A stretch of 64,000 nt of DNA. Origin: Trichobilharzia regenti (lineage: Eukaryota > Platyhelminthes > Trematoda > Strigeidida > Schistosomatidae). Positions 10,132 through 22,389 of this stretch are shown in pieces (position 1 is the first letter of the stretch; every line of letters begins with the position of its first letter). The stretch lies in NCBI GenBank assembly GCA_944472135.2, contig OX235263.1:21133379-21197378 (forward strand), in the 5' to 3' direction. Both the position numbers and the translations under genes were made by a program. The notes below the pieces were generated by a model. That model did no database searches. It was not told where the DNA came from and worked only from the letters and a program-made list of their open reading frames with translations.

Positions 10132-11571
10132 TTAGTGATACTCTCGTCTGTCTTACTGTCTACTGTCTAAGAGAATCCATCTGTCTTTATTCTTGACGAT
10201 TATCTGGTCACACCCACTACCGCATAAATGGTGTTGCCTTAGTACTCCTCGACAATTTTGTGCATTGAGTTATCCCAATAGATAGCACTTATCTGAATGA
10301 AACTCAAACTTAAACGTCATCAAAGTACTCACTACAAGTTGATTTTGCGCACATTGATATCCTTGCAGAATAAACTTCATTTCCTAATGACGAGGGAAAC
10401 TTAGGTCTTAGCTCAAAGTATTTCGTTCCGAATCAACATGGACGTGTTGATGAATGAGCAGTCATCTTCGAGTATCTGTTTTCACTGTAAACTATGAACC
10501 TCTTTCTTGTATGACGATATACACTATTGAGTAGTTGGGTACTACTGACTTCGACCGAGTAGTATTGGTTGACAGACTGTAGTGAGCCAGTGTCGTCATC
10601 GGCGAGTCAGTGTCTTGGATACTGCTGGTCGTGGTCATGACTGCTCACCAGATTAATTACTAAGTGTTGGTTTTCAACGACTTGATTACTTACGGTGTTG
10701 GTGTGAATGTTTCATCGTTTAGAGGAGTCATGGCGAAACCAGGATATGCTGGTCAGCTGTTTGACTCCACTCACCGTGATTCGAATCTGGGAGCTTCCAG
10801 TTACAAGGTGAGCGAATTTCATTCAACATATTACCCGTGTGATCAAGTAGCATGTTTGGAATAGACGGTGGTCTGGTATGTTTAGGCCCTGAGGTGTTTG
10901 GGTAGGCTGGCTCGATCTGGCCACATAGCAATTCTGCATTATCAGAGTGGTATACAAATACTCATATCAGACAGTCAGTCAGTCAGCCATTTGTAAATGT
11001 CCGTATGAATCTGTCTTCTCCTCCGTGATGATAATTAATCTTGTCAAGCAAACCACACATTGTGATCTGGGTAATTTCGGTTTCGAAGTGAAACTGTGGA
11101 GAAATCACACCTAGAACAGTTTAAAGAGCAAACCACGAGGTTGATTCCGTGGAAGTGTTATTCACACTGTTTGTATGGAATTGTTTTGAAGACTGATTTA
11201 GGAAGAGACACTATCAACACGCTGAATTCGTGTGCATAATAAACTCGATCTAGTTGGAAGTTCTTAGGCCTAAACTCAAATACAAATTATTCTTATCATT
11301 ATTAAAATGATCGATGCTGTGATCTTAATTTGGAACGAGAACTTTATTGACTCATCAACTTTGAAATATGACTGTTTGTTTCAATGCCTGAGAAATGGTT
11401 GCATCAAAATAATCCAATTTCTATTGTGAAACTGCTCACATCATATATCTGGTTACGGTTTGTACATTTCCCGACTAACAAGGTTTTGAGTTATATCATT
11501 CATTGTTGATCTGTTTTTGACCAGCAGATTAATCCATGACGTGTATCACCTTCTCGTCTATTCAACGTATC
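10050..11571 (-). repeat. P block, copy 2 (inverted)
   Basis: Inverted copy of 1-1538 and of 40010-41640, uninterrupted here. It contains the degenerate SINE at about 10717-10846. No gene is supported. Confidence 0.8.
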
Positions 11572-12370
11572 CATATCCCACATAATATTCACCGATTCGA
11601 GAAGACCTAAGAACACGGAGGGAGATGTGTGAGACCAGCTTTTTGATAATGAGTATAGTGTCAACTTTCCTATCTGGTAGAATACACCTTCATGCCAATG
11701 TGGAATAAATTGAACTTCATTACCAACAGTACTTCCCAAATAACAAAAGCCACTATGATTTGTCACACAAAACAAGAAATCACTCCTTCTAAAACATCAA
11801 TTTCCCAAAAACACACTAAGACTGAAATATTTCGGTGACCGAATTCCACATCAAGTCATGTCGACACTCAAATCAATTTCATCAAACAGTTCTGTCTACA
11901 TTTGAATCTCATTGACTACTTCGACCTATTTCCAGAGAGAGAGAGAGAGTGTGTGTGGGTTTGTGGTGGGTATACACGTTCACGTGAAGAAGATACGAAA
12001 TTTCGCGAATTTATTCAGAAATCCATGGGAAAACGGAGTGTTGAACGACTGACATACGTCACAATAGGAAGGCATTTCAGCCAAAAGAAGGTTGACATAG
12101 TGATTACCAGTGATCACTGAATTGTCTTCATAACATCATTCAATGAAAAAGAGTCTTAGTAGTCTTCTGCATCACACCAACTTGTGAACGTCGACTATTC
12201 CTCTTTCTGAAAGCAGGACGGTTAAAATTGTTAATCTAGAATAAACCGATTGTCCTCTGATTCGAAGACGAGTCAACGAACTGAAAGTCGAAGTGTAAAC
12301 TACACATAAACATCAGCCAGTCGCACGGATGGCGAATGCATTCAAAGTAGTGAGATATGCACATCGATGA
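11572..12370 (-). repeat. Block between P and the 135-nt exon-like unit (copy near gene B)
   Basis: Matches 51240-52070 and, inverted, 61290-62180. A minus-strand open stretch at 11500-11775 (GNEVQFIPHWHEGVFYQIGK) is conserved in three blocks, and a plus-strand stretch at 11902-12120 is open only in this copy. Neither has a recognised domain or convincing splice sites. Confidence 0.5.
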
Positions 12371-12504
12371 AGTCAGCCATAATTCAATTCCTCCATGGGG
12401 AAGCATTTGACGATCACAAAATGAACCGCAGCCTCCGAAACAACAGAGAGACAGTCATCACCAGTGTAAATGCTTCCAGGGTGAAGCGGAAACATTGGCT
12501 TACA
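12371..12504 (-). pseudogene. 135-nt exon-like unit near gene B, frameshifted
   Basis: Minus-strand homolog of 61156-61290 lacking one base in the GTCAAA run. The donor GT has changed, and the acceptor reads TGTAAG. Confidence 0.4.
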
Positions 12505-12618
12505 GAATGACATCAACAATAGCTAGCTGACAAATAACTCGTAATATTCCACCAAAAACGAGAGAGAGATAGATAGTTAAATGGGTGGATAGATAGATAG
12601 ATAGATGGACAGACGGAT

Positions 12619-13387
12619 CTATTTGTCTTTGCAATTCCCATCAACACAACTCTGGCTGCAACACTCAGCGTCACTCTGACACTGTGATTTCGGTGGAAGA
12701 CACTCACTCTCGCCCCTGACACACGCACCTTCTCTCTCATTCAACATTTTGCATTCGTGTGGAGGACAGCAGTTTCGCGATCCACTCATATCACAGAATT
12801 TACCCACTGTCCCACACTCGCCATCCACCTCGGTCGCCTTCACACTACCTGAAATGCAATTTCACACACAAAATTAATTCCTCATCTCATCTCACCTCAC
12901 CTCACATACACTCACATACTCACGCAATAATCACTGTCATCTCAGTCACCAGGACAACAACAATCATCAATCAACCAACATCAACCAACCTCATCAATAC
13001 TATCGACACATCCAATTTTCCAGTATACACATATTCACACATATACACATTGCACAGTGTAATGCACATGTATCACACATTTGTTCAGTTCGCCTCATGT
13101 AGGATAGTAATCAGTCCACTGAAATATAATTCATTAACACCATACCTACATTCATACATGCAAACATACATACATGCACAACTTCACAAAATATGCCTAC
13201 TTGTGCACATGAAATACCAAACACAAATCAGGAGAAATTGCAGACATGAACACACAAGTGACAATTCAGCGATTCTCACTCACTCAACCATTCACTCACT
13301 GACTCACTCACTGACTCACTCACCGTGTGTGCTGCAGGCGATGATGACAAGGACAGCGAACAAGCTGAAGACCTGATAGTGTTGCAT
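12619..13387 (-). CDS. Secreted double-knottin-like cysteine-rich peptide, copy B
   Basis: Exon 1 is complement 13324-13387 and exon 2 complement 12619-12848, with the same phase-1 GT-AG intron (475 bp). All 12 Cys are kept, in the same spacing as copy A. Signal-peptide changes relative to the common form are L5Q, T11A and V16I; L5Q puts a polar residue early in the signal peptide. Exon 2 has A26 like copy A but the common E68-S69-E70 and P73. The 3'UTR is shortened: the sequence jumps from the CTAT microsatellite (about 12560) to the downstream block, removing the AATAAA found in A, D, E, F and G. The coding sequence is intact, but 3' end formation is doubtful. Confidence 0.8.
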
Positions 13388-13447
13388 CTCGCTTCCAACC
13401 GAAACAGCTATTCTTCGTGTTTTCCGGTTGAACAAGTCACTCACCCA

Positions 13448-13455
13448 CTTATATA
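13448..13455 (-). promoter_or_regulatory. TATA box of gene B
   Basis: TATATAAG on the minus strand, 68 bases before the start codon, the spacing also found in D, F and G. Confidence 0.6.
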
Positions 13456-13746
13456 CCCATCACTCATCTACCAGAGTGTTCACGTATCAATCACTATATT
13501 TTGGATGCTTTGATTCACATGAACGCGCTAATCTCGTCCATACTCATGTGACGATCATTGACACTGTCTTGTCGATGTCACTGTTTGTCAGACACTCGCT
13601 AATCTCTTACTCAACACACCACACCACATCACGCCAAACTCCATCCACCACACCATCAACCATACTTCGTCCCGTGCGAATTCGTGTCCGAATTTCGTGC
13701 TCGGATTAACTGTCATCGTCTTAACTGAGCTCTTTGCATTATCCAG

Positions 13747-13866
13747 GAGGAAGCATTTGCACGTATGACACGCTCACGTTATGGACTGACATTTACAGTC
13801 TTGATGGATTTACATAAAACTAATCACGTTGTATTAAGGTGGAACGTTCGCAAAGAAATAGCTTAA
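13747..13866 (+). CDS. Conserved 120-nt terminal exon, antisense to and upstream of gene B
   Basis: A strong acceptor (pyrimidine-rich, ending ATCCAG) is followed by 39 codons and TAA. Copies of exactly 120 nt occur at 16419-16538 (-), 23577-23696 (+), 38036-38155 (-), 53786-53905 (+) and 59447-59566 (-). Visible residues: EEAFARMTRSRYGLTF, then VLMDLHK and VVLRWNVRKEIA before the stop. The hydrophobic pattern suggests beta strands. Upstream exons were not identified, so the gene is unknown and may be a relic. Confidence 0.45.
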   Translation, partial: EEAFARMTRSRYGLTFTVLMDLHKTNHVVLRWNVRKEIA

Positions 13867-14258
13867 TATTATTATCAAAACATCTTCATTCGTCCTCGAC
13901 AAATAATGTTACCTCATTGAAACATTCATACTGAGACACAAGAGACATTAAGATGAACAGCTTCGTCGCCATATCTTCATGTAATTGGTTCTCATGTGAG
14001 TTGAATCCACTTACTTTTGATAAATGTCTTTCTTCATCACCAGTGTTTCTAATCTTCTCCCTAGTCTCACTCCTCATGGTGTCTCATCTAGGTGTGTTTC
14101 AAATCTTGGTTGATTTGAATATTTCCATAATATTACGATGGGGGGACGAATGATCAGCGTCATTTACTTAATGTTTCACGGTAAGGGGTTTCTTAGTAAT
14201 TGTGTGTCAATTAAGATGTGGCGGAATCTTCTTGTTTATTTGTGCAATCATCAAGTTT
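13867..14258. other. Spacer between terminal exon and Q block
   Basis: Shared with 24434-24800 and 36140-36450. Contains the conserved stretch ending TCTCATCTAGGTGTG. No gene is supported. Confidence 0.4.
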
Positions 14259-15495
14259 TTAAAATGCGTTCTTATCCAACCTGATTAGATGGAAGCAGAT
14301 AGTTGTGTATAGGCAGAGAGGTTGGAATTGAACAAGATGGTATTCCATAATGACTTCTTCGAGTTCAGCTATGTGTATTAACAGTAATTTGAACAACCTG
14401 ATTGATCGCCGACCCATTCGACCTCCCTTCTGCTTCTGAAGCCTTTCGCATTGCAATAACATGCTACTCAGTTCACCAAGGAATGATTCGGCTGGAGAAG
14501 TAATAAAGAGGAATAGCCAGAATACATGAATCAATGAATGAATGTAAATGTAGACACTAAGTGATACCAGATTATGTCAAATTTCCGTAGTAGGATTTCA
14601 GATAAGGTGACGATGTAGAAATTAGCACACTGCGAGAAGACCGGGAAGGATTAGCAGAAATAAACAATCCAATCTATTCATCATTTGACACAGTTTCAAC
14701 TTCAATACCTTCTGTAATGCGGGTATCACGGAATAGAACTGGTTCATGTATATGGAGTTTGTGTCTGAAAGTCAAATGTCAACATTTGCTTCAGACTATT
14801 TCACAATGATCACTGACAAATTTTGATTGTCAGATGTTGAATTTGGAACGATGTGAGTGAGATGTGATCAGCATTTGAAAAATGGGCTTACTGCTATCAG
14901 TGAGAGAATTCTATGTACCACTCGATCCTTCCGACGAGGCATGTTAGCGTGAGAAGAAGAGAGGACGTGAAATTCCTAGAAGCCTGCCTATTTCGGACAA
15001 GAAATATCCAGTGGAATTTTGGTATTGATGTCATCCTGTATTTCTTGAGTAAATACGTCCCAGTGTGTATCTTATAACATGCTCCTGAATTTGTGGGTAT
15101 TGTCCTCAGAATATCACTTATCATCTGTTTCCTTGTCGATGTGAGAGTAGAGTAGGTTGTTTTGTGCAAATTTCCATATATCTGTTTTCCGACTACTCGT
15201 GTGATAAAATGGTGAGAATTTAGAAGTGGGGTTCTTCGCTGATCTGGACATATCCCGAAGTCATTTGTGAACAGCGAATCAAGAATGTTGTCTAGCTGAG
15301 CTGAGTTGAAACGTTGGTGTTATTCCCATCAATCAATCAATCATGTGAGGAAACTGTAGTCATTGGGACTGAAACCTCCAATCGCTAGTGGTGAATCTTT
15401 TCCAAGGCAGGTGGCAGCAAAATGAGTGAATTCACCAGCAAATCACAATCGTTAGAACAGACTACGAGCAGGTACGGTATAATTGTTCGCATTGC
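14259..15495 (+). repeat. Palindrome III, left arm
   Basis: Inverted match to about 16905-18141; paired coordinates sum to about 32400 throughout. Contains the Q block and a minus-strand 90-residue open stretch (14897-15169) identical to the one at 17231-17503 on plus. No recognised domain in it. Confidence 0.85.
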
Positions 15496-16904
15496 AAGAG
15501 GTGATTTTTCCAGATAAATGTTTCAATGGTGATAACTGTTTCGCCGTTTTTTATGAGACTCCGATTTATATTGTGATCATCAGAACACCAATCATTTATG
15601 GAGTAGTGCGTGATGACTTCATCAACATAAGAAGCATTGTTCCGAATGTTTGTGGTATAGTTTCGATAGGTTGATTTTGAAACGTGGATAACACTCTTTC
15701 AACGGACATCTCATCCACTGTCTTATATTCTCTCTCTAATTTCTGAATGCTTTCACTCAGTTTCCTAATCTCTCCTCATGAATGTTAAACTTCACCGAAA
15801 CCTCTGAATATAGCTCACAACAGTGAATGAGAATAAACTGCAAACAGCATGTTATTATGAATCCTTATATGTGTAGCAGCATGACTAATTAGGAATTTCG
15901 ATCACCGGAACACTTCAAAGATCCAACATATGTTCAAAGTTGATGTTTAAAATTCGGTGCTTTCTCTACTGTGTCTGGTAGCATATAATTGATGGTATTC
16001 TCCTAGGAATGGTAAATTGGTGCGTTGGATGTAAGTGTCCTTTAAGCTCCTACGGAGAGGTCTTCTGCTAAGAATCAAATGAGACTGTACCGGTTACCAA
16101 AATGTTGGTGTCACAAATGAATACTCGGTTTGTCTAAGTGTTCCTGGAATCTCGATTATTTCATCGGATTACGAGAAGAGAATTCGCCTTATGTCATCGT
16201 CAACTACTGGCCAACATACAATCCGAGTAAACTACGTCATGCAGAGGAACCTGTTCATGTTAATGTCTCCTGTGTCTCAGAATTATTCTTATATTAATTT
16301 AATGCCATTTGACTAGGAAGAATGTATATGTTTTGATAATAAACTTCATGGTTCATGAAGCCGGCTCATCCTCCCGTAGGAGATAGCCGAAGTAAAGTAA
16401 AGTAAGTAAGTAATAATATTAAGCTATTTCTTCGCGAACGTTCCACCTTAATACAACGTAATAAGATTTTAGTAAATCCATCAAGACTTTAAATGTCAGT
16501 CCATAACATGGCCGTGTTATACGTGCAAATGCTTCCTCCTGGATAACGCAAAAAGCGGAGTTCCACAAAGTGAGGTTGTTGCTTCTGGAAGCTCTGAAGA
16601 CAGAATCATGGGTCTTGTCGGAAATCCTCGCTTCAGTGTTGCAGAAGGACTGTGGAATACAGAGTGTAACTTCCGAGTGGACTAACGGTTACCTTATCAA
16701 GCTGTCAATTCGGGAATAATTACAGTAAGAATTTAGTCTTGCTCAATGGCTCCAGATTACTCATGCGATATTGGCATCGCCACTTTCATCAGTTCTCAGT
16801 GAACTTCTTCCAATACTGTGAGTTTTATCTCCTCAGGTAAAAAAAATCAATTTCGTCCCTGTGGAATGTGAATCGAAACACCTCTCTGGGAAGAATCACA
16901 TCCT
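15496..16904. other. Centre of palindrome III
   Basis: Unpaired core. It holds a variant of the 135-nt exon family on plus (about 15514-15660; FNGDNCFAVF and TPIYIVIIRTP), preceded by a TTTTTCCAG acceptor, and the 120-nt terminal exon on minus (16419-16538). The rest has no recognisable gene. Confidence 0.45.
16419..16538 (-). CDS. Divergent copy of the 120-nt terminal exon
   Basis: Same length, acceptor and stop as the copy at 13747-13866, with several replacements but a fully open frame. This suggests past constraint or a recent origin. Confidence 0.4.
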   Translation of the reverse strand, partial: EEAFARITRPCYGLTFKVLMDLLKSYYVVLRWNVREEIA

Positions 16905-18141
16905 GCACTACGAACAATTATACCGTACCTGCTCGTAGTCTGTTCTAACGATTGTGATTTGCTGGTGAATTCACTCATTTTGCTGCCACCTGCCTTGGAA
17001 AAGATTCACCACTAGCGATTGGAGGTTTCAGTCCCAATGACTACAGTTTCCTCACATGATTGATTGATTGATGGGAATAACACCAACGTTTCAACTCAGC
17101 TCAGCTAGACAACATTCTTGATTCGCTGTTCACAAATGACTTCGGGATATGTCCAGATCAGCGAAGAACCCCACTTCTAAATTCTCACCATTTTATCACA
17201 CGAGTAGTCGGAAAACAGATATATGGAAATTTGCACAAAACAACCTACTCTACTCTCACATCGACAAGGAAACAGATGATAAGTGATATTCTGAGGACAA
17301 TACCCACAAATTCAGGAGCATGTTATAAGATACACACTGGGACGTATTTACTCAAGAAATACAGGATGACATCAATACCAAAATTCCACTGGATATTTCT
17401 TGTCCGAAATAGGCAGGCTTCTAGGAATTTCACGTCCTCTCTTCTTCTCACGCTAACATGCCTCGTCGGAAGGATCGAGTGGTACATAGAATTCTCTCAC
17501 TGATAGCAGTAAGCCCATTTTTCAAATGCTGATCACATCTCACTCACATCGTTCCAAATTCAACATCTGACAATCAAAATTTGTCAGTGATCATTGTGAA
17601 ATAGTCTGAAGCAAATGTTGACATTTGACTTTCAGACACAAACTCCATATACATGAACCAGTTCTATTCCGTGATACCCGCATTACAGAAGGTATTGAAG
17701 TTGAAACTGTGTCAAATGATGAATAGATTGGATTGTTTATTTCTGCTAATCCTTCCCGGTCTTCTCGCAGTGTGCTAATTTCTACATCGTCACCTTATCT
17801 GAAATCCTACTACGGAAATTTGACATAATCTGGTATCACTTAGTGTCTACATTTACATTCATTCATTGATTCATGTATTCTGGCTATTCCTCTTTATTAC
17901 TTCTCCAGCCGAATCATTCCTTGGTGAACTGAGTAGCATGTTATTGCAATGCGAAAGGCTTCAGAAGCAGAAGGGAGGTCGAATGGGTCGGCGATCAATC
18001 AGGTTGTTCAAATTACTGTTAATACACATACCTGAACTCGAAGAAGTCATTATGGAATACCATCTTATCCAACTCCAAGCATTCTGTCTATACACAACTC
18101 TCTGCTGTAGCTGTTTTTGATGGTAGCATAAAAACAACGAT
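16905..18141 (-). repeat. Palindrome III, right arm
   Basis: Inverted partner of 14259-15495, nearly identical. Its outer end at about 18100 runs into a Penelope-like element instead of the sequence found upstream of gene B. Confidence 0.85.
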
Positions 18142-18984
18142 ATTTAGAAAAGCCACACATTCTGGAAGATTTCTTGATTAGCACTCAGCTCTTCCACTCT
18201 CGCTAAAACGAGGATTAATACAAGGTCTTCCAGATAGAATACGTAGTCTTGGAACAGCACCAGAGGACCAGGGTAAAGAAATAAATGTCGGCTTCAAAAT
18301 GCTACTCGAAAACAACTACCCTAAAGAATTTATAAAAGATAATATGAAAAAGAGAAAAAAGAGGGTAGAACCGGAGAATAACAAGATGAAAGAATGGAAA
18401 AAACAGTCGCAATACCATATAAAATGGTACATCAGAGGCAATACAACGAAACCTCAAAAATATCGGCATTCGAACAACCTTTAAACCAACGAATCTAATC
18501 CAAAATAAAATAAATCAACTGAAAGATCCCATAAAAATGATGGAAAAAAACAAATTGATTTATAAAATATCTTGTGCTGACTGACTGTGCGACTAAATAT
18601 GTGGGTCAAACGTCCAGATCACTCAAAATAAGAGTGAATGAACATAAACGCCTAACCGACTAATGGTCAACCAACAGGAACACAAGCCTACAAAAATCTT
18701 GAAAAAAATTCCTCGATAGCTGCACATGCATGGGACAAAAACCACAATATCGATTGGAACAATGTGTGTATTCTGAAAACAAATATGAACAAATGGAAAG
18801 AAATACTCATCACAGAATCGATATTCATTAAAGTCACACCGGATACATGTAACAAGGGTGACTCGGTACAATTATCAACAACTTGGAATATAATTCTAAA
18901 TACAAACACATGAATGAATGTGGAATATAATACTGAACACACACACAAAACATGAATGAGCAAAAATAATAATAATATTCCTAT
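18100..18984 (+). mobile_element. Penelope-like element, RT C-terminus plus GIY-YIG
   Basis: The contiguous form of the element broken around gene A. Visible in order: FRKATHSGRFLD, KRGLIQGLPDRI, MLLENNYPKEFIKDN, a lysine-rich linker, then KLIYKISC, KYVGQTSRSLKIRVNEHKR (GIY-YIG region near 18540-18660) and the C-terminal tail to about 18910. Several stops and frameshifts make it inactive. The 3' end continues at 19441-19660 after a SINE insertion. Confidence 0.8.
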
Positions 18985-19440
18985 AGTTTGGTTTGTAAGG
19001 ATCAGTTATGTTTTAGGAGTTTATCACTGATTGATATCAGTTAGAGAACCATTGAAAGACCATGGAGTACTGGACAGCTGCTGTTTCATCTGATGCTCGC
19101 TAGTGACTTACTACAGGTTGGAGTTTCCTGAGTTCTAGTGAGATGTCGTGACCAGGGAGGTCCAATTAGATGTCACGTGTGTGGATGGATGTCCCACCAA
19201 CGACAATGGTTGCGGTAGCGCTAAATCACGAATTGGTAGAAGTTAGAATTCACGAGCCATTGAATCGGGTCCCAGTGGCTGAATGGTATACGAGCTTGAC
19301 TTGTAACCGGAAGGTCCTGGGTTCGAATCCCAGTGGGTGCGTACTGGCGATGATTCCCAAACTAGGATGAAACAGCAGCTGTCCAGTACTCCCTGGTATT
19401 TCAATGGTTCTCTAACTGATATCAATCCGTGATCAACTCG
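18985..19440 (+). mobile_element. tRNA-derived SINE in Penelope-like 3' region
   Basis: tRNA-like part with A box TGGCTGAATGG and B box GGTTCGAATCC, followed by a hammerhead-like segment. The left end (about 19013-19092) is an inverted copy of the SINE's own 3' end (about 19370-19440), so the insertion is framed by ~75-bp inverted repeats of SINE tail. Related copies lie at 29403-30528. Confidence 0.75.
19341..19389 (+). ncRNA. Hammerhead-like fold in the SINE, core mutated
   Basis: Stem I is GTACTG (19341-19346) with CAGTAC (19384-19389). The first core box reads GCGATGA against consensus CUGANGA. The stem II region is TTCC/GGAT, GAAA is at 19369-19372, and stem III is CAGC/GCTG with a GTC cleavage triplet ending at 19383. 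The layout is that of a hammerhead but the first core box has lost C and U, so it is probably inactive. Copies at 29.4-30.5 kb read CCGATGA. Confidence 0.55.
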
Positions 19441-19665
19441 TAAAACATAATAATAATAATGGACTATACATTTGAGTACAAATCATAAATGTGTGAATAC
19501 AACAATTCCAACAGTGGTGTGAACACGGGCACTAATTTTGCTCGAAATATTACCAATAACAAAACTTATCATTGTGTGTAAACTATTGAAATCTAATTAT
19601 ACTTTATTTGATGTAATCCACCATGCTTAAACGTTTTACTGATATTAATATCAATATTCGCACAA
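19441..19665 (+). mobile_element. Penelope-like element, 3' end
   Basis: Reverse-complement match to 3946-4140, ending at CGTTTTACTGATATTAAT. Non-coding tail of the element interrupted by the SINE. Confidence 0.7.
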
Positions 19666-19697
19666 TCACCTTGAGATTAGTACTGTGATGATGAGTA

Positions 19698-20028
19698 TCA
19701 TTCAGACAAGTGCTATCTATTGGGATAACTCAATGAACAAAATTGTTGAGGAGTACTAAGGCAACACCATTTATGCGGTAGTGGGTGTGACCAGATAATC
19801 GTCAAGAATAAAGACAGATGGATTCTCCTAGGCAGTAGACAGTAAGACAGACGAGAGTATCACTAAGGTAAACAAAGGAAGTTATTAGCCAGTATGCACT
19901 GAAGAGTCAGTCTTCTGAATAAACGATGTCGAAGATAATCTCATGTATATGAAATATACTATCTGTGTAGGATTTCATAATGAGCTGACATCTGTTAGAC
20001 AACCATTGGTCCTGATCATGTAGGTGGT
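19698..20028 (+). repeat. P-block end joined to the S-segment inverted repeat
   Basis: 19698-19870 matches the end of the P block (about 41390-41550) and 19871-20028 is the ~157-bp repeat. Here the repeat leads into the opposite end of S from the one seen after P at 41709, so this junction corresponds to an inverted S segment. Confidence 0.7.
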
Positions 20029-21240
20029 AACCTGGGTTCCATTGACATGTGTCTTGTTCATTCTGTATTTCTGTTGTTCACTGTCAAGTAATAAATCATT
20101 GTTTGTTATACCAGACTCCATTTTGCTTATGTTATGCTTCAGTGTATGTTGAATATGTGAAATCACCGAATAAGGAATATTTGACAGCAGATTTTAATTA
20201 TACGGCTACTCAGAGTGGAAGACATGAAAAGACTAGCTGTCTTTGATCATAGGTGCCTGCGTTCTATTTCCCGTGTAAAGTGGCATAATAAGGTGAGCAA
20301 CATTGAGGTTAGGCGTAGAGTTCTAGTTAAACGGGGGAAATCAATCGACGAAGTCGTGAAGCTACAAAGACTGAGATGGTTAGGACATGTGTTACGTATG
20401 CCAAGCCATCGCCTCCCTCGACGAGCAATGTTAGCGGATATAGGGTCAGGCTGGAAAAAAGCTAGCGGCGGTCAAACAAAAACTTGGCATCAGTCAATGA
20501 AATCCACAACAGTTGGTCTAAGCCACGTAGAAAGGTGCAGACTTCCAGGCTGGGGTCCTCGGGACAGTAAAAATCTATGGTTGGAAACAATTGGTGACAT
20601 GGCTCAAAACCGTTCTCAGTGGCGCAGATGTATCCACTCCCTGTGACTTATGATCTTCAATGAAACTGTTTTGTATTTCTTTATTACTCCTTTGTCTCAC
20701 ACCTCTGCTCACTGTTTCTATTATGCTTTTCTTGTACTTTCTTCTCTTGCTTCGCGTGCTACACGGAAAGTGGCGACTTGAACTTCCGCACATTTGTGCA
20801 AAGTTCTATGTCAAAAACAGACAGATACGGTTGCGATGTTTCACGCGTTATGCGATCTTTAGATTGATGAATGTCTCAAAGGTATTCTCATATAGTCACA
20901 ATGTCTGACGCTTTCTCTTATAGCCTACATATCCTGTTTCCCTCGAATTTGTTGCTCACCAATAGAGCAGAGACATTGTCAATGCAAACTACAGTGTGAA
21001 TCGTCGGGTTTATATCAGAATGTACTCTGTTCAGTGTTTACTACTTGGTGTGATTTGCAAAAACTTTCATTCCAGTCAACACATTTCACTGGGTTACAGG
21101 CCCACTGTTGTTAGACGACGGCGTCAACACACATATATTCTCCTGGATTGTAGAGGTTACAGTCACAGTGAAGTCGAAATCCTGATGAATTCTCTTGATT
21201 GAGGAAGGCATGTATTCATGTGTTTCAAATCCCGAGAGCG
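20029..21240 (+). other. Partial S segment, interrupted by a LINE end
   Basis: Matches 7784-8330 with the LINE fragment 20211-20824 inserted. At about 21240 it breaks off and joins sequence of the block upstream of the 135-nt unit (like 12000-12060, but inverted), so about half of S is missing. Confidence 0.6.
20211..20824 (+). mobile_element. LINE 3' fragment with RT C-terminal region
   Basis: Open stretch 20215-20646 encodes the C-terminal end of a LINE protein: MKRLAVFDHRCLRSI, RLRWLGHVLRMP, then LPRRAML and a Trp-rich tail, a pattern common in flatworm RTE-type LINEs. The insertion is flanked by ATACGG on both sides, and the uninterrupted site is visible in other S copies (for example 48545). 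The 5' truncation is extreme. Confidence 0.75.
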
Positions 21241-21512
21241 AGTATACACGTTTAAGACAAGAAGCCACGGAATTTCGCGAAAATTTTCAGAAATCCATGG
21301 AAAAGTGGACTGTGGAACGTCTGAAATATTTCACAGCTTTAGAGGCATTTCAGCCCACAGCACAGTGAGCTAGAGATTACCAGTGATCACGGAATTCTCT
21401 TCATAACAGCATGCATTGAATAAGAGTATTATTCGAAAGTCGTCTGCATCACACCAACGTGTTAACGTCAGCTTCTCTTCCTTCTGAATGCAGGATGGTT
21501 ACTCTTGTTAAT

Positions 21513-21718
21513 CGTCGGGGGCAGAGTGGTTAGGAATCTCTCCAACCATGCACATGTTCCAAGGTTCGATCCATTGCAGACGAACAACTGATAACTATGG
21601 TAGGCCTGCAAAATTTGGGCTCACGATATCCATGCTGACAATTCCAAACTTGTACCAGAAATACTGTGTGGAATCAAGCTATAAACAAAAATGAATAAAA
21701 AATATCAATTATTTAGTA
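21513..21718 (+). mobile_element. tRNA-like SINE insertion
   Basis: A ~205-bp insertion absent from the equivalent sites at 12230 and 46665. It starts GGGGGCAGAGTGGTTAGG (A-box-like), has B box GGTTCGATCC, and ends in an A-rich tail. It differs from the two hammerhead SINE families; no hammerhead was seen. Confidence 0.6.
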
Positions 21719-21841
21719 AAAATTGATTGTCCTCTGATTCGAAGACGAGTCAACGAACTGAAAGTCGAAGTGTAAACTACACATCAACATCAGCCAGTAG
21801 AACGGATGGCGAATCCATTCAAAGTAGTATGATATGCATAT

Positions 21842-21975
21842 GGATGAAGTCAGCCATATTTCAATTCCTCCATGTGGAAGCATTTGACGATCACAAAATG
21901 AACCGCAGCCTCCGAAACAACAGAGAGACAGTCATCACCAGTGTAAATGCGTCCAGGGTGAAGCGGAAACATTTG
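21842..21975 (-). pseudogene. 135-nt exon-like unit near gene C, frameshifted
   Basis: Minus-strand copy, 134 nt: one base is missing as in copies A and B, and the donor is mutated to AT. Confidence 0.4.
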
Positions 21976-22152
21976 CTCACAGAATGACATCAACAATAGC
22001 TAGCTGACAAATAACTCGTATTATTCCACCCAGAACATGCTCCATTGCACAGCAAATACAAAGGTCGAAACGCGAGTCTACTCACACTGCGTATTCCCAC
22101 ATTCACAAAATAAGTTATTTTAAATAGCATGAAGACAAGTATGTTGAAAATA

Positions 22153-22158
22153 ATTATT
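22153..22158 (-). terminator. Altered poly(A) signal of gene C
   Basis: AATAAT where A, D, E, F and G have AATAAA. Confidence 0.5.
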
Positions 22159-22389
22159 GAATGAATACAGTTAAAACGCCTGAATGTACAGGAAAATAAA
22201 GAAAATATTCAAAAGCGATTATCGGCAAAAATGTATTCGAACTTGCAGGACGATGAGAATGGTATTGAGTATGTCCTCCAGATATCCGTGGGTGGATATA
22301 GACAGAGCGGTGGAACAGGGAGACAGATAGACGAGAGGGATAGATAGATAGTTCGATGGATAGATAGATAGATAGATGGACAGACGGAT

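Noticed and set aside
12560..12615. Regularly spaced short repeats that could suggest a CRISPR array
   Set aside because: Simple GATA/CTAT microsatellite in the 3'UTR; no spacers, and the genome is eukaryotic.
17231..17503. 90-residue ORF identical at 14897-15169
   Set aside because: Kept only as part of a repeat: identity comes from the palindrome, other copies are broken (35280, 57900), and no domain, start context or splice signal supports a gene.
19250..19335. tRNA gene candidate
   Set aside because: Has A and B boxes but no proper acceptor or anticodon stem and continues into the SINE tail; it is a SINE head. Same for 2255-2325, 21513-21585 and 30355-30432.
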